Origin: an uncultured Prevotellaceae bacterium
Lineage (GTDB): Bacteria > Bacteroidota > Bacteroidia > Bacteroidales > Bacteroidaceae
Direction of reading: 5' to 3'
Assembly (NCBI GenBank): GCA_902792635.1
Contig: CADBAG010000001.1
Span: 92,860 to 156,859 of the forward strand
DNA: 64,000 nucleotides
Shown: positions 35,777 to 42,291 of the stretch, piece by piece
Numbering within the stretch: the first letter of the stretch is position 1
Layout: each line of letters opens with the position of its first letter
The notes under the pieces: model-generated
Database searches by the model: none
Seen by the model: the letters and a program-made list of their open reading frames with translations, nothing else
What the model was told of the DNA's origin: nothing
Made by a program: the position numbers and the translations under genes

Positions 35777-36319
35777 GTGGAGAATAAGGAAGACAAGCAT
35801 CTGCTGAGTTTATTAGCAGATCCTGCAACGCGCGAGCGAGCTTTCTCCAGTGTAGTAGCTGAATATAGTGAGCCACTCTACTGGAAGATAAGGCATATCG
35901 TTCTGAGTCATGACGACGCTGACGATGTGTTGCAGGAGACGTTTGTCAAAGCGTGGACGAACCTTGATAAATATGAAGGCAAGGCTAAGTTCTCCACCTG
36001 GCTTTACCGCATTGCTGTCAATGAGGCTATCGATTTCCTGCGACGTTCAAGAAATGCCACGGCATTGGATTCTCCTGAGGCGGGCAGTGTCGTTCGTCAA
36101 CTGATGGCTGACGACTATTTCGATGGTGACGAGGCGCAGGTAAGGCTTCAGGCAGCGATAGCCAGCCTTCCGGATGTTCAGCGGGCTGTTTTCACAATGC
36201 GCTATTACGATGAGATGAAATACTCGGAGATGAGCAAGATCCTCGGAACTTCTGAGGGGGCGCTTAAAGCAAGCTATCACATCGCTGTGAAGAAGATAAA
36301 GGAGAGGCTGGAGGATTGA
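35777..36319 (+). CDS. ECF-type RNA polymerase sigma factor
   Basis: A 180-residue sigma-70 family protein: region 2 contains DDADDVLQETFVKAWTNLDKYEGKAKFSTWLYRIAVNEAIDFLRR, and region 4 contains LPDVQRAVFTMRYYDEMKYSEMSKILGTSEGALKASYHIAVKKIKE. It starts at a GTG (35777) preceded by CAGGTA; no in-frame ATG is close. No anti-sigma gene follows, as the next gene is convergent. Position after an L,D-transpeptidase and a rhamnose gene hints at envelope control, which is inference. Confidence 0.88.
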   Translation: MENKEDKHLLSLLADPATRERAFSSVVAEYSEPLYWKIRHIVLSHDDADDVLQETFVKAWTNLDKYEGKAKFSTWLYRIAVNEAIDFLRRSRNATALDSPEAGSVVRQLMADDYFDGDEAQVRLQAAIASLPDVQRAVFTMRYYDEMKYSEMSKILGTSEGALKASYHIAVKKIKERLED

Positions 36320-36400
36320 AAGATTGAAAAAATGAAAGATTGAAAAAATGAAAGAATGAAAAAATGAAAGAATGAAAAAATGAAAGATTGAAATAATGAA
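36314..36400. repeat. 16-bp purine-rich minisatellite
   Basis: About five units of ATGAAAGATTGAAAAA with GAATG/GATTG variants, starting at the sigma-factor stop codon (36317-36319). A similar A/T-rich tract is at 8980-9042. It looks like slipped-strand expansion in a 3' untranslated region. Confidence 0.85.
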
Positions 36401-36430
36401 GAAAGGGCGACCACATTGGCAGCCCTTTCT
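36400..36430. terminator. Bidirectional terminator between the sigma and prs genes
   Basis: A 9-bp stem (AGAAAGGGC/GCCCTTTCT) with a 13-nt loop, followed on the plus strand by an AT-rich run. Confidence 0.6.
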
Positions 36431-36453
36431 ATATATATATAATAATGTGTGGC

Positions 36454-37395
36454 TTATACCAGATACTGTGAGCTGATGCTCTCGTGGCTTTCAACGCGGC
36501 GGATGGTCTCTGCGAAGAGAGCCGCAACGCTGAGCTGCTTCACCTTGGAGCAACGCTGTGTGTAAGGGATAGAGTCTGTGAACACGATCTCCTCCAAAGC
36601 TGAGTTCTGGACACGCTCTGAAGCAGGACCGCTCATCACGCAGTGAGAAGCACAAGCGCGAACGCTCTTGGCACCACCTTCAATCATGATGTTGGCAGCC
36701 TTTGTGATGGTGCCGGCCGTATCTACCATATCATCTACGATGACAACGTTCTTACCTTTCACGTCGCCGATGATCTGCATGCTCTCCACGACGTTAGCAC
36801 GTGCACGGGTCTTGTTGCAGAGCACGAGCGGACAACCAAGATACTTAGCGTAAGTGTTGGCACGTTTTGAACCGCCTACATCCGGAGATGCAATGACGAG
36901 GTCGTCGAGATGGAGACTCTGAACATAAGGTAACAGGATGTTGCTTGCATAGAGGTGATCAACAGGTACATTGAAGAAACCCTGAATCTGATCAGCATGG
37001 AGATCCATTGTGATCAGACGGTCGATGCCTGCTGCGGAGAGCATGTCAGCTACGAGCTTGGCACCAATGCTCACACGGGGTTTGTCCTTACGGTCCTGAC
37101 GAGCCCAACCGAAGTAGGGGATGACAGCGATAATGTGGCTTGCTGATGCACGCTTGGCGGCATCAATCATCAGCAACAGCTCCATGAGGTTGTCGGAGTT
37201 CGGGAAGGTGCTCTGCACAAGGAAGACATCCTTACCGCGGATAGACTCCTCATAGGAGACAGCAAACTCACCGTCTGAGAACTTTGTTACAACAAGGTTG
37301 CCAAGGGGGCAACCCAGCTCCTGACAGATCTTCTCTGCTAAGTAGCGAGTGTTAGTGCCGGAGAACACTAAGAAAGAGTTTTTATCTGCACTCAT
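36454..37395 (-). CDS. prs: Ribose-phosphate pyrophosphokinase
   Basis: Makes PRPP from ribose 5-phosphate and ATP for purine, pyrimidine, histidine and NAD synthesis. The 313-residue protein starts at MSADKNSF (37395); the longer reading frame to 37452 would cover the promoter element. It has YFGWARQDRK, the metal-binding DLHADQIQGFF and the PRPP loop NVVIVDDMVDTAGT. Length is standard for class I enzymes. Single gene, divergent to nspC. Confidence 0.96.
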   Translation of the reverse strand: MSADKNSFLVFSGTNTRYLAEKICQELGCPLGNLVVTKFSDGEFAVSYEESIRGKDVFLVQSTFPNSDNLMELLLMIDAAKRASASHIIAVIPYFGWARQDRKDKPRVSIGAKLVADMLSAAGIDRLITMDLHADQIQGFFNVPVDHLYASNILLPYVQSLHLDDLVIASPDVGGSKRANTYAKYLGCPLVLCNKTRARANVVESMQIIGDVKGKNVVIVDDMVDTAGTITKAANIMIEGGAKSVRACASHCVMSGPASERVQNSALEEIVFTDSIPYTQRCSKVKQLSVAALFAETIRRVESHESISSQYLV

Positions 37396-37421
37396 TTTTA
37401 CGTTATAATAGAAGTGTGTTG

Positions 37422-37429
37422 CAAAAGTA
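37422..37429 (-). promoter_or_regulatory. -7 element for prs
   Basis: TACTTTTG on the minus strand, 27 bp before the prs start. Confidence 0.55.
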
Positions 37430-37472
37430 TTAATTTTCTTCCATATCAGCAATAAAATCGGAAAATAAAAAC

Positions 37473-37480
37473 TATCTTTG
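37473..37480 (+). promoter_or_regulatory. -7 element for nspC
   Basis: TATCTTTG, 17 bp before the start at 37497. Confidence 0.6.
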
Positions 37481-37496
37481 CAGAAAATATTGATAT

Positions 37497-38654
37497 ATGC
37501 ATATTGATCTTACCACTTTTGAGGGTCTTTCACGCCCTGCATACATTCTTGAAGAGTCCCGCCTCCGCAGGAATCTTGAACTCATCTCCGGTGTAGCTAA
37601 AGCTGCCGATGTAGAGATTATCCTTGCTTTCAAGGCTTATGCCCTTTGGAAAACTTTCCCCATCTTCCGGGAGTATATCTCTGCAACTACAGCCTCCTCT
37701 CTCTATGAGGCTCGCTTAGGAAGAGAAGAGTTCGGAAGTCCTACACACACGTTCTCCCCGGCGTACACCGATTATGAGATAGATGACATCGCGCGTTGCT
37801 CTTCTCATCTTTCTTTCAACTCGCTGACACAGATGAGCCGCTATGCAGAAAGAGCGATGAAGGCGAACCCTTCCATCAGTCTTGGACTGCGTGTGAATCC
37901 GGAATATAGTGAGGTGGAGACGGAGATATACAACCCATGCGCTCCCGGCACTCGCTTCGGTATCCGTGCAGACAAACTCCCCACTCAGTTACCCGACTAT
38001 ATTACTGGCTTTCATTGTCATTGCCATTGCGAAAGCAGTGCTGAAACCTTCGTACGCTCGCTGAGTCATATTGAGGAAAAATTCTCGGGTTGGTTCAAGC
38101 AGCTAAAGTGGATCAACTTCGGTGGTGGTCATCTCATGACGCGCAAGGATTACAATGTTGGTCTGCTTATCGACACGCTCAATGGCTTCCATAAGCGTTA
38201 TCCATGGCTTAAAGTAATACTTGAACCCGGAAGTGCTTTTGGCTGGCAGACGGGGCCTTTGGTGAGCCAGGTTGTTGATGTCGTTGAAGATATGGGTATC
38301 CGTACGGCTATCCTCAATGTCAGCTTTACATGCCACATGCCCGACTGCTTGGAGATGCCTTACAAGCCAGCTGTTCGCTTCGCCAAAACATTGGATGAGA
38401 ATAAGGGAGAGCATGTCTATCGTTTAGGTGGCAACTCGTGCCTCAGTGGTGACTTTATGGGTTACTGGCAGTTTGATCATGAGCTTCAGGTGGGCGAGAA
38501 TGTCATCTTGGAGGATATGCTCCATTATACGACCGTGAAGACCAACATGTTCAATGGCATCTCTCATCCTTCGATCATGTTGGCTAAAGAGAATGGCGAC
38601 CTTGAGCTTCTGCGTGAATACACGTACGAAGACTATAAGAATCGCATGGACTGA
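37497..38654 (+). CDS. nspC: Carboxynorspermidine decarboxylase
   Basis: A PLP enzyme that decarboxylates carboxynorspermidine or carboxyspermidine, the last step of the polyamine route that avoids S-adenosylmethionine decarboxylase. The 385-residue protein has the PLP lysine in ILAFKAYALWK (about residue 45), GFHCHCHCES, INFGGGHLM and ILEPGSAFGW, all typical of the alanine-racemase-like fold, and the substrate-side cysteine region HMPDCLEMPY. It is divergent to prs and convergent with the small membrane gene 3 bp later. Carboxyspermidine is the likely substrate in Bacteroidota, by family knowledge. Confidence 0.93.
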   Translation: MHIDLTTFEGLSRPAYILEESRLRRNLELISGVAKAADVEIILAFKAYALWKTFPIFREYISATTASSLYEARLGREEFGSPTHTFSPAYTDYEIDDIARCSSHLSFNSLTQMSRYAERAMKANPSISLGLRVNPEYSEVETEIYNPCAPGTRFGIRADKLPTQLPDYITGFHCHCHCESSAETFVRSLSHIEEKFSGWFKQLKWINFGGGHLMTRKDYNVGLLIDTLNGFHKRYPWLKVILEPGSAFGWQTGPLVSQVVDVVEDMGIRTAILNVSFTCHMPDCLEMPYKPAVRFAKTLDENKGEHVYRLGGNSCLSGDFMGYWQFDHELQVGENVILEDMLHYTTVKTNMFNGISHPSIMLAKENGDLELLREYTYEDYKNRMD

Positions 38655-38657
38655 TTG

Positions 38658-38891
38658 TTAGTACGCGCTTTTCCGCTTCTCTCCCTTCACGTATCCTACG
38701 ATACCTGCAAGAATGCAGAGGACCGGGAGAAGGGTGAGCCAGTTGTAGTTGGTCAGCCCCGTAAAATAGAAGATGGCAAGTAAAAGCACACCGCCGTAGA
38801 CGAACGGGAGACCAATATGCTTGAATGTCTTCTTCGAGATTCTATGTATAGAGGTATATACCTTGACAAGGAAAGTAAATGACTTACGCAT
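38658..38891 (-). CDS. Small membrane protein of unknown function
   Basis: A 77-residue protein with a basic N-terminus (residues 1-25) and two hydrophobic segments (IGLPFVYGGVLLLAIFYFTG and WLTLLPVLCILAGIVGYVKG), ending in a basic tail. It is probably a real gene: it has its own TACTTTTG element at 38915-38922 and ends 3 bp from nspC without overlap. I do not recognise the family. Confidence 0.7.
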   Translation of the reverse strand: MRKSFTFLVKVYTSIHRISKKTFKHIGLPFVYGGVLLLAIFYFTGLTNYNWLTLLPVLCILAGIVGYVKGEKRKSAY

Positions 38892-38914
38892 GTGTGTTTA
38901 TCTTGTTTGCGGTG

Positions 38915-38922
38915 CAAAAGTA
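38915..38922 (-). promoter_or_regulatory. -7 element for the small membrane gene
   Basis: TACTTTTG on the minus strand, 24 bp before the start. Confidence 0.5.
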
Positions 38923-39008
38923 CAAAGAAAAGTGGGGGATTGGTAATAATAATTGTTAAATAATATAAGCAAAAAGTGGTATGGTATTGATATTCAGATA
39001 AAAAAGCG

Positions 39009-39016
39009 TACCTTTG
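39009..39016 (+). promoter_or_regulatory. -7 element for the rpsF-rpsR-rplI operon
   Basis: TACCTTTG, 46 bp before the rpsF start. No clear S6:S18 leader fold was recognised in the short leader. Confidence 0.55.
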
Positions 39017-39061
39017 CACCCGCATTTTTGCAAAACAACAAATTATTCATTTCAAAGTAGT

Positions 39062-39406
39062 ATGAATCAATACGAGACCGTTTTCATTTTGACTCCCGTT
39101 TTGTCTGATGAACAGATGAAGGAAACGGCCGCTAAGTTCAAGAAACTGCTCACCGATAATGGTGCTGAGATTCTGAATGAAGAGGCCTGGGGACTGAAGA
39201 AGATGGCTTACGCCATTGAGAAGAAATCAACAGGCTTCTATTGCCTGCTCGAGTTCAAGGCAGAGCCGTCAGTAATCAACACGCTCGAGACCGGCTTCCG
39301 CCGCGACGAGAAAGTAATCCGTTTCATGACCGTCAAGCTCGACAAGTATGCTGCTGCTTATGCAGAGAAGCGTCGCGCTAAGTTAGGTAAAAAATTGGAG
39401 GCATAA
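39062..39406 (+). CDS. rpsF: 30S ribosomal protein S6
   Basis: Binds S18 in the platform of the small ribosomal subunit. I take the start at 39062 ([14 protein letters not shown], 114 residues). The upstream ATG at 39014 overlaps the -7 element, so it cannot be used by this transcript. The core [20 protein letters not shown] is typical. It leads the conserved operon with rpsR and rplI. Confidence 0.96.
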   Translation: MNQYETVFILTPVLSDEQMKETAAKFKKLLTDNGAEILNEEAWGLKKMAYAIEKKSTGFYCLLEFKAEPSVINTLETGFRRDEKVIRFMTVKLDKYAAAYAEKRRAKLGKKLEA

Positions 39407-39408
39407 TC

Positions 39409-39693
39409 ATGGCAGAGCAGAACACACGTGCAAACAACAGTGAGATCCGTTATCTCACCGCTCCTTCTATTGACACAAGAAAGAAGAAGTATTGCCGTTT
39501 CAAGAAGAGCGGTATCAAGTACATCGATTACAAGGATCCTGAGTTCCTCAAGAAGTTCCTCAACGAGCAGGGTAAGATTCTTCCCCGCCGCATCACCGGC
39601 ACTTCTCTGAAGTATCAGCGTCGCGTGGCACAGGCTGTGAAGCGTGCCCGTCAGATTGCGCTGCTTCCATTCGTAACCGATTTGTTGAAATAA
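39409..39693 (+). CDS. rpsR: 30S ribosomal protein S18
   Basis: A 94-residue primary partner of S6. It contains the single-cysteine [19 protein letters not shown] and the C-terminal [31 protein letters not shown]. Only one cysteine is present, so this is a zinc-free form. It starts 2 bp after rpsF. The N-terminal extension of about 18 residues is usual for Bacteroidota. Confidence 0.96.
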   Translation: MAEQNTRANNSEIRYLTAPSIDTRKKKYCRFKKSGIKYIDYKDPEFLKKFLNEQGKILPRRITGTSLKYQRRVAQAVKRARQIALLPFVTDLLK

Positions 39694-39711
39694 TAAGGAG
39701 GAGGCTAAGAT

Positions 39712-40263
39712 ATGGAAATCATTCTGAAAGAAGATATCATCGGTCTTGGTTACAAGAACGAGATTGTGAACGTAAAGAGCGGCTATGGCCGTAACTATCT
39801 CATCCCTACCGGCAAGGGCGTTATCGCTTCTGAGAGCGCTAAGAAGGTGCTGGCAGAGAACATGAAGCAGCAGGCTACCAAGCTCGCAGCTCAGAAGGCT
39901 GAAGCTGAGAAGCGTGCTGAGCAGCTCAAGGATGTCGTTGTGACAGTGGCTGCCAAGGTTGCTGCAACAGGTCACCTCTATGGCTCTGTTGGTCCCGCTA
40001 AGGTGGCTGAGGAGCTCGCTAAGCAGGGTATCGAGATCGACCGTAAGATCATCACGATGCGTGAGGCTCGTAAGGTCGGTGAGTTCGAGGCTACTGTACA
40101 CTTCCACAAGGACGTTGAGGTTAAGGTTCCTGTGAAGGTCGTCGCTGAGAACCAGCCCGAGCCTAAGGCAGCCGAAGAGGCTCCTAAGGCTGAGGAAGCT
40201 CCTAAGGCTGAGGCTCCCGCAGAAGAGGCTAAGGCTGAAGAGCAGGCTCCCGCAGCAGAGTAA
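39712..40263 (+). CDS. rplI: 50S ribosomal protein L9 with acidic Ala/Glu/Pro tail
   Basis: A 183-residue large-subunit protein. The first 147 residues are ordinary L9 (MEIILKEDIIGLGYKNEIVNVKSGYGRNYL, then the long connecting helix and a C-terminal RNA-binding domain). The last 36 residues are a low-complexity run of repeated EEAPKAE units, almost without hydrophobic residues and probably disordered. The gene ends just before a strong terminator at 40306-40333. Confidence 0.95.
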   Translation: MEIILKEDIIGLGYKNEIVNVKSGYGRNYLIPTGKGVIASESAKKVLAENMKQQATKLAAQKAEAEKRAEQLKDVVVTVAAKVAATGHLYGSVGPAKVAEELAKQGIEIDRKIITMREARKVGEFEATVHFHKDVEVKVPVKVVAENQPEPKAAEEAPKAEEAPKAEAPAEEAKAEEQAPAAE

Positions 40264-40305
40264 TACGCATATTATTCTTGCACTGTAAAGCATCAACAAT
40301 ACGAG

Positions 40306-40333
40306 GTCCCATTCGCCGCACGGTGGATGGGAC
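40306..40333 (+). terminator. Intrinsic terminator of the rplI operon
   Basis: GTCCCAT...ATGGGAC stem of about 12 pairs (two wobble) followed by TTTTTTC. Confidence 0.85.
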
Positions 40334-40350
40334 TTTTTTCTTTCATATAT

Positions 40351-40381
40351 TTGTGGGAATGAACTAAAGTTCGTATCTTTG
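40351..40381 (+). promoter_or_regulatory. Promoter of the zeta toxin operon with internal palindrome
   Basis: TTG at 40351-40353, a 20-bp spacer and TATCTTTG at 40374-40381 make an excellent Bacteroidota promoter. The spacer holds the palindrome GAACTAAAGTTC (40361-40372), a likely operator for autoregulation by the small partner protein. The operator role is inferred. Confidence 0.6.
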
Positions 40382-40410
40382 CCAATAGAACAAACATCGG
40401 AGGACATAAT

Positions 40411-40617
40411 ATGCAGAATATAGATACATACCGGCTTACGAGCTTAGAAGAGCCTACGGATGATATGCTTCGTCAGATCATGAGAGAAGCAGCTGCTGAT
40501 GCAAGGCAGAAAAGTGAAGCTGCACATAAGCGTTACTTCGACCAGTTGCGTCGTGATGCTATAGAACAAAGCAGATTATGGTTTAAGAACAATCCCAATT
40601 TGTCAACAGCACAATGA
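40411..40617 (+). CDS. Small helical protein, putative antitoxin
   Basis: A 68-residue acidic/basic helical protein (DDMLRQIMREAAADARQKSEAAHKRYFDQLRRD) with no recognised family. It overlaps the zeta-like toxin gene by 4 bp (ATGA), the usual arrangement for an antitoxin translated first. It lacks a visible DNA-binding fold. The role is inferred from position alone; the real partner may act by masking the kinase site. Confidence 0.65.
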   Translation: MQNIDTYRLTSLEEPTDDMLRQIMREAAADARQKSEAAHKRYFDQLRRDAIEQSRLWFKNNPNLSTAQ

Positions 40618-41216
40618 AGGATCAAAGCCATAAACCTGTACTGATAGTGATAGCCGGACCGAATGGTTCTGGGAAAACTACTATTACATCCAAAATCTTG
40701 CATCATGAGTGGATGGAAGATTCTGTTTATATCAATCCTGATATAATTGCTCAAGAAAAGTTTGGGGATTGGAATAATCAAGAAGCCGTTATGAAGTCGG
40801 TTAAATACTGTGAAGAGCTTCGTGAGCAATGTCTTTCTTCGAAACATAGTCTAATATTTGAGACCGTCCTTTCTATTCCTCAGAAAATTGATTATATTAA
40901 GAGAGCAAAAGAAGAGGGCTTCTTTGTACGCTTGTTTTTTGTTTCTACAAGCAGTCCTGCTATCAATGCCGCTCGTATTACAAAACGAGTTATGGAAGGC
41001 GGTCATGACGTACCGATACCTAAGATTATCTCTCGTTATAATCGTTCAATTGTTAATTGTGGAATAGCTTCTCGTATTGTTGATCGCACTTATGTTTATG
41101 ACAATTCAGAGGAAAATGTCGAGGCTCAATTGCTTTTCAGAATGGTTGACGGCAAGTTGTATAAAACATACGTACGACAGATCCCGGAGTGGGCGAGAGC
41201 CATTTTGCAAAAATGA
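40614..41216 (+). CDS. Zeta-toxin family P-loop kinase
   Basis: A 200-residue protein with Walker A GPNGSGKTT (Lys21) and the zeta signature VYINPDIIAQE, in which the aspartate and conserved arginine-region positions match. IFETVLSIPQKIDYIKRAK and RVMEGGHDVPIPKIISRYNRS complete the family pattern. Zeta toxins phosphorylate UDP-N-acetylglucosamine and so block peptidoglycan synthesis; other members phosphorylate different substrates. The gene is visibly richer in A/T than its neighbours, which fits lateral transfer. It forms a two-gene unit with the small ORF upstream and ends before a weak hairpin near 41291. Confidence 0.85.
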   Translation: MKDQSHKPVLIVIAGPNGSGKTTITSKILHHEWMEDSVYINPDIIAQEKFGDWNNQEAVMKSVKYCEELREQCLSSKHSLIFETVLSIPQKIDYIKRAKEEGFFVRLFFVSTSSPAINAARITKRVMEGGHDVPIPKIISRYNRSIVNCGIASRIVDRTYVYDNSEENVEAQLLFRMVDGKLYKTYVRQIPEWARAILQK

Positions 41217-41290
41217 ATGCTGTTTTTGAATTATTAGAATGTTAAGATTAGTTGTGGAAATCTGATATATTCATGAGAACCATTGATTAA

Positions 41291-41312
41291 GAGAAGTGGA
41301 TTCTCCTTTTTT
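41291..41312 (+). terminator. Weak terminator after the zeta toxin gene
   Basis: A 5-bp stem (GAGAA/TTCTC) followed by CTTTTTT. The rest of 41217-41399 holds only the fabD promoter element. Confidence 0.45.
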
Positions 41313-41356
41313 GTTAGTTTCACATAGAAACAATATAGGAACTCAAATATTTTTGT

Positions 41357-41364
41357 TAACTTTG
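41357..41364 (+). promoter_or_regulatory. -7 element for fabD
   Basis: TAACTTTG, 35 bp before the fabD start. Confidence 0.6.
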
Positions 41365-41399
41365 CAAACTAAAGGAAACTATAAACAGAATAATTAATA

Positions 41400-42287
41400 A
41401 TGAAAGCATTTGTATTCCCCGGACAAGGCTCACAGTTTGTGGGTATGGGCAAGGATTTGTATGAGAACAACGCTCTTGCTAAGGAGCTTTTCGATAAGGC
41501 CGATGAGATTCTCGGCTTCAAGATCACGGACATCATGTTCGCTGGTACTGACGAGCAGCTGAAAGAGACCAAGGTCACACAGCCCGCTGTCTTCCTCCAT
41601 AGCGTTATCTCTGCTCTCTGTCTCGGCGACGAGTTCAAGCCTGCTATGGTAGCCGGTCACTCTCTCGGTGAGTTCTCTGCTCTCGTAGCCAGTGGCGCCC
41701 TGAGCTTTGAAGATGGCCTGAAGCTTGTTGCTGCTCGTGCCAATGCTATGCAGAAGGCTTGCGAGAAGAATCCTGGCACGATGGCTGCTATCATCGCGCT
41801 CCCTGATGAGACAGTGGAGCAGGTCTGTGAAGAGGTCAGCAAAGAAGGCAAGGTTGTCGTAGCTGCTAACTACAACTGCCCGGGCCAGCTCGTTATCTCT
41901 GGTGAGAAGGAGGCTATTGCCGAGGCTTGCGAGAAACTGAAGGCTGCCGGTGCTAAGCGTGCTCTGCCGTTGGCTGTGGGTGGCGCTTTCCATTCTCCGC
42001 TGATGCAGCCTGCTAAGGATGAGCTTCAGGCTGCTATCGAGAAGACACAGTTCTCTGCTCCTAAGTGCCCCGTCTATCAGAACGTAGATGCTAAGCCTCA
42101 CACAGATCCTAAGGAGATTCAGGCTAACCTCATCGCTCAGTTGACAAGTCCTGTACGCTGGACCAAGAGCGTTCAGAACATGATTGCTGACGGAGCTGAT
42201 GACTTCACAGAGTGTGGTCCAGGCAAGGCTCTTCAGGGAATGATTCATCGTATTGACAAAGCTGTTGCCGCTCACGGAATAGCATAA
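41400..42287 (+). CDS. fabD: Malonyl-CoA:ACP transacylase
   Basis: Moves malonyl groups from CoA to acyl carrier protein for fatty-acid elongation. The 295-residue protein opens with FVFPGQGSQFVGMG. It has GHSLGEFSAL with the catalytic serine, the histidine in GGAFHSPLMQPA and the C-terminal GPGKALQGMI. The GH13/AlaX fusion gene starts only 4 bp after its stop codon, so both are likely on one mRNA. Confidence 0.96.
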   Translation: MKAFVFPGQGSQFVGMGKDLYENNALAKELFDKADEILGFKITDIMFAGTDEQLKETKVTQPAVFLHSVISALCLGDEFKPAMVAGHSLGEFSALVASGALSFEDGLKLVAARANAMQKACEKNPGTMAAIIALPDETVEQVCEEVSKEGKVVVAANYNCPGQLVISGEKEAIAEACEKLKAAGAKRALPLAVGGAFHSPLMQPAKDELQAAIEKTQFSAPKCPVYQNVDAKPHTDPKEIQANLIAQLTSPVRWTKSVQNMIADGADDFTECGPGKALQGMIHRIDKAVAAHGIA

Positions 42288-42291
42288 CCGG

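Noticed and set aside
40264-40305. Ribosomal leader or riboswitch after rplI
   Set aside because: Only a terminator hairpin can be supported; no conserved leader fold was seen here or before rpsF.
39358-40407. 349-residue minus-strand ORF
   Set aside because: Antisense to rpsR and rplI; leucine/serine-rich shadow frame.
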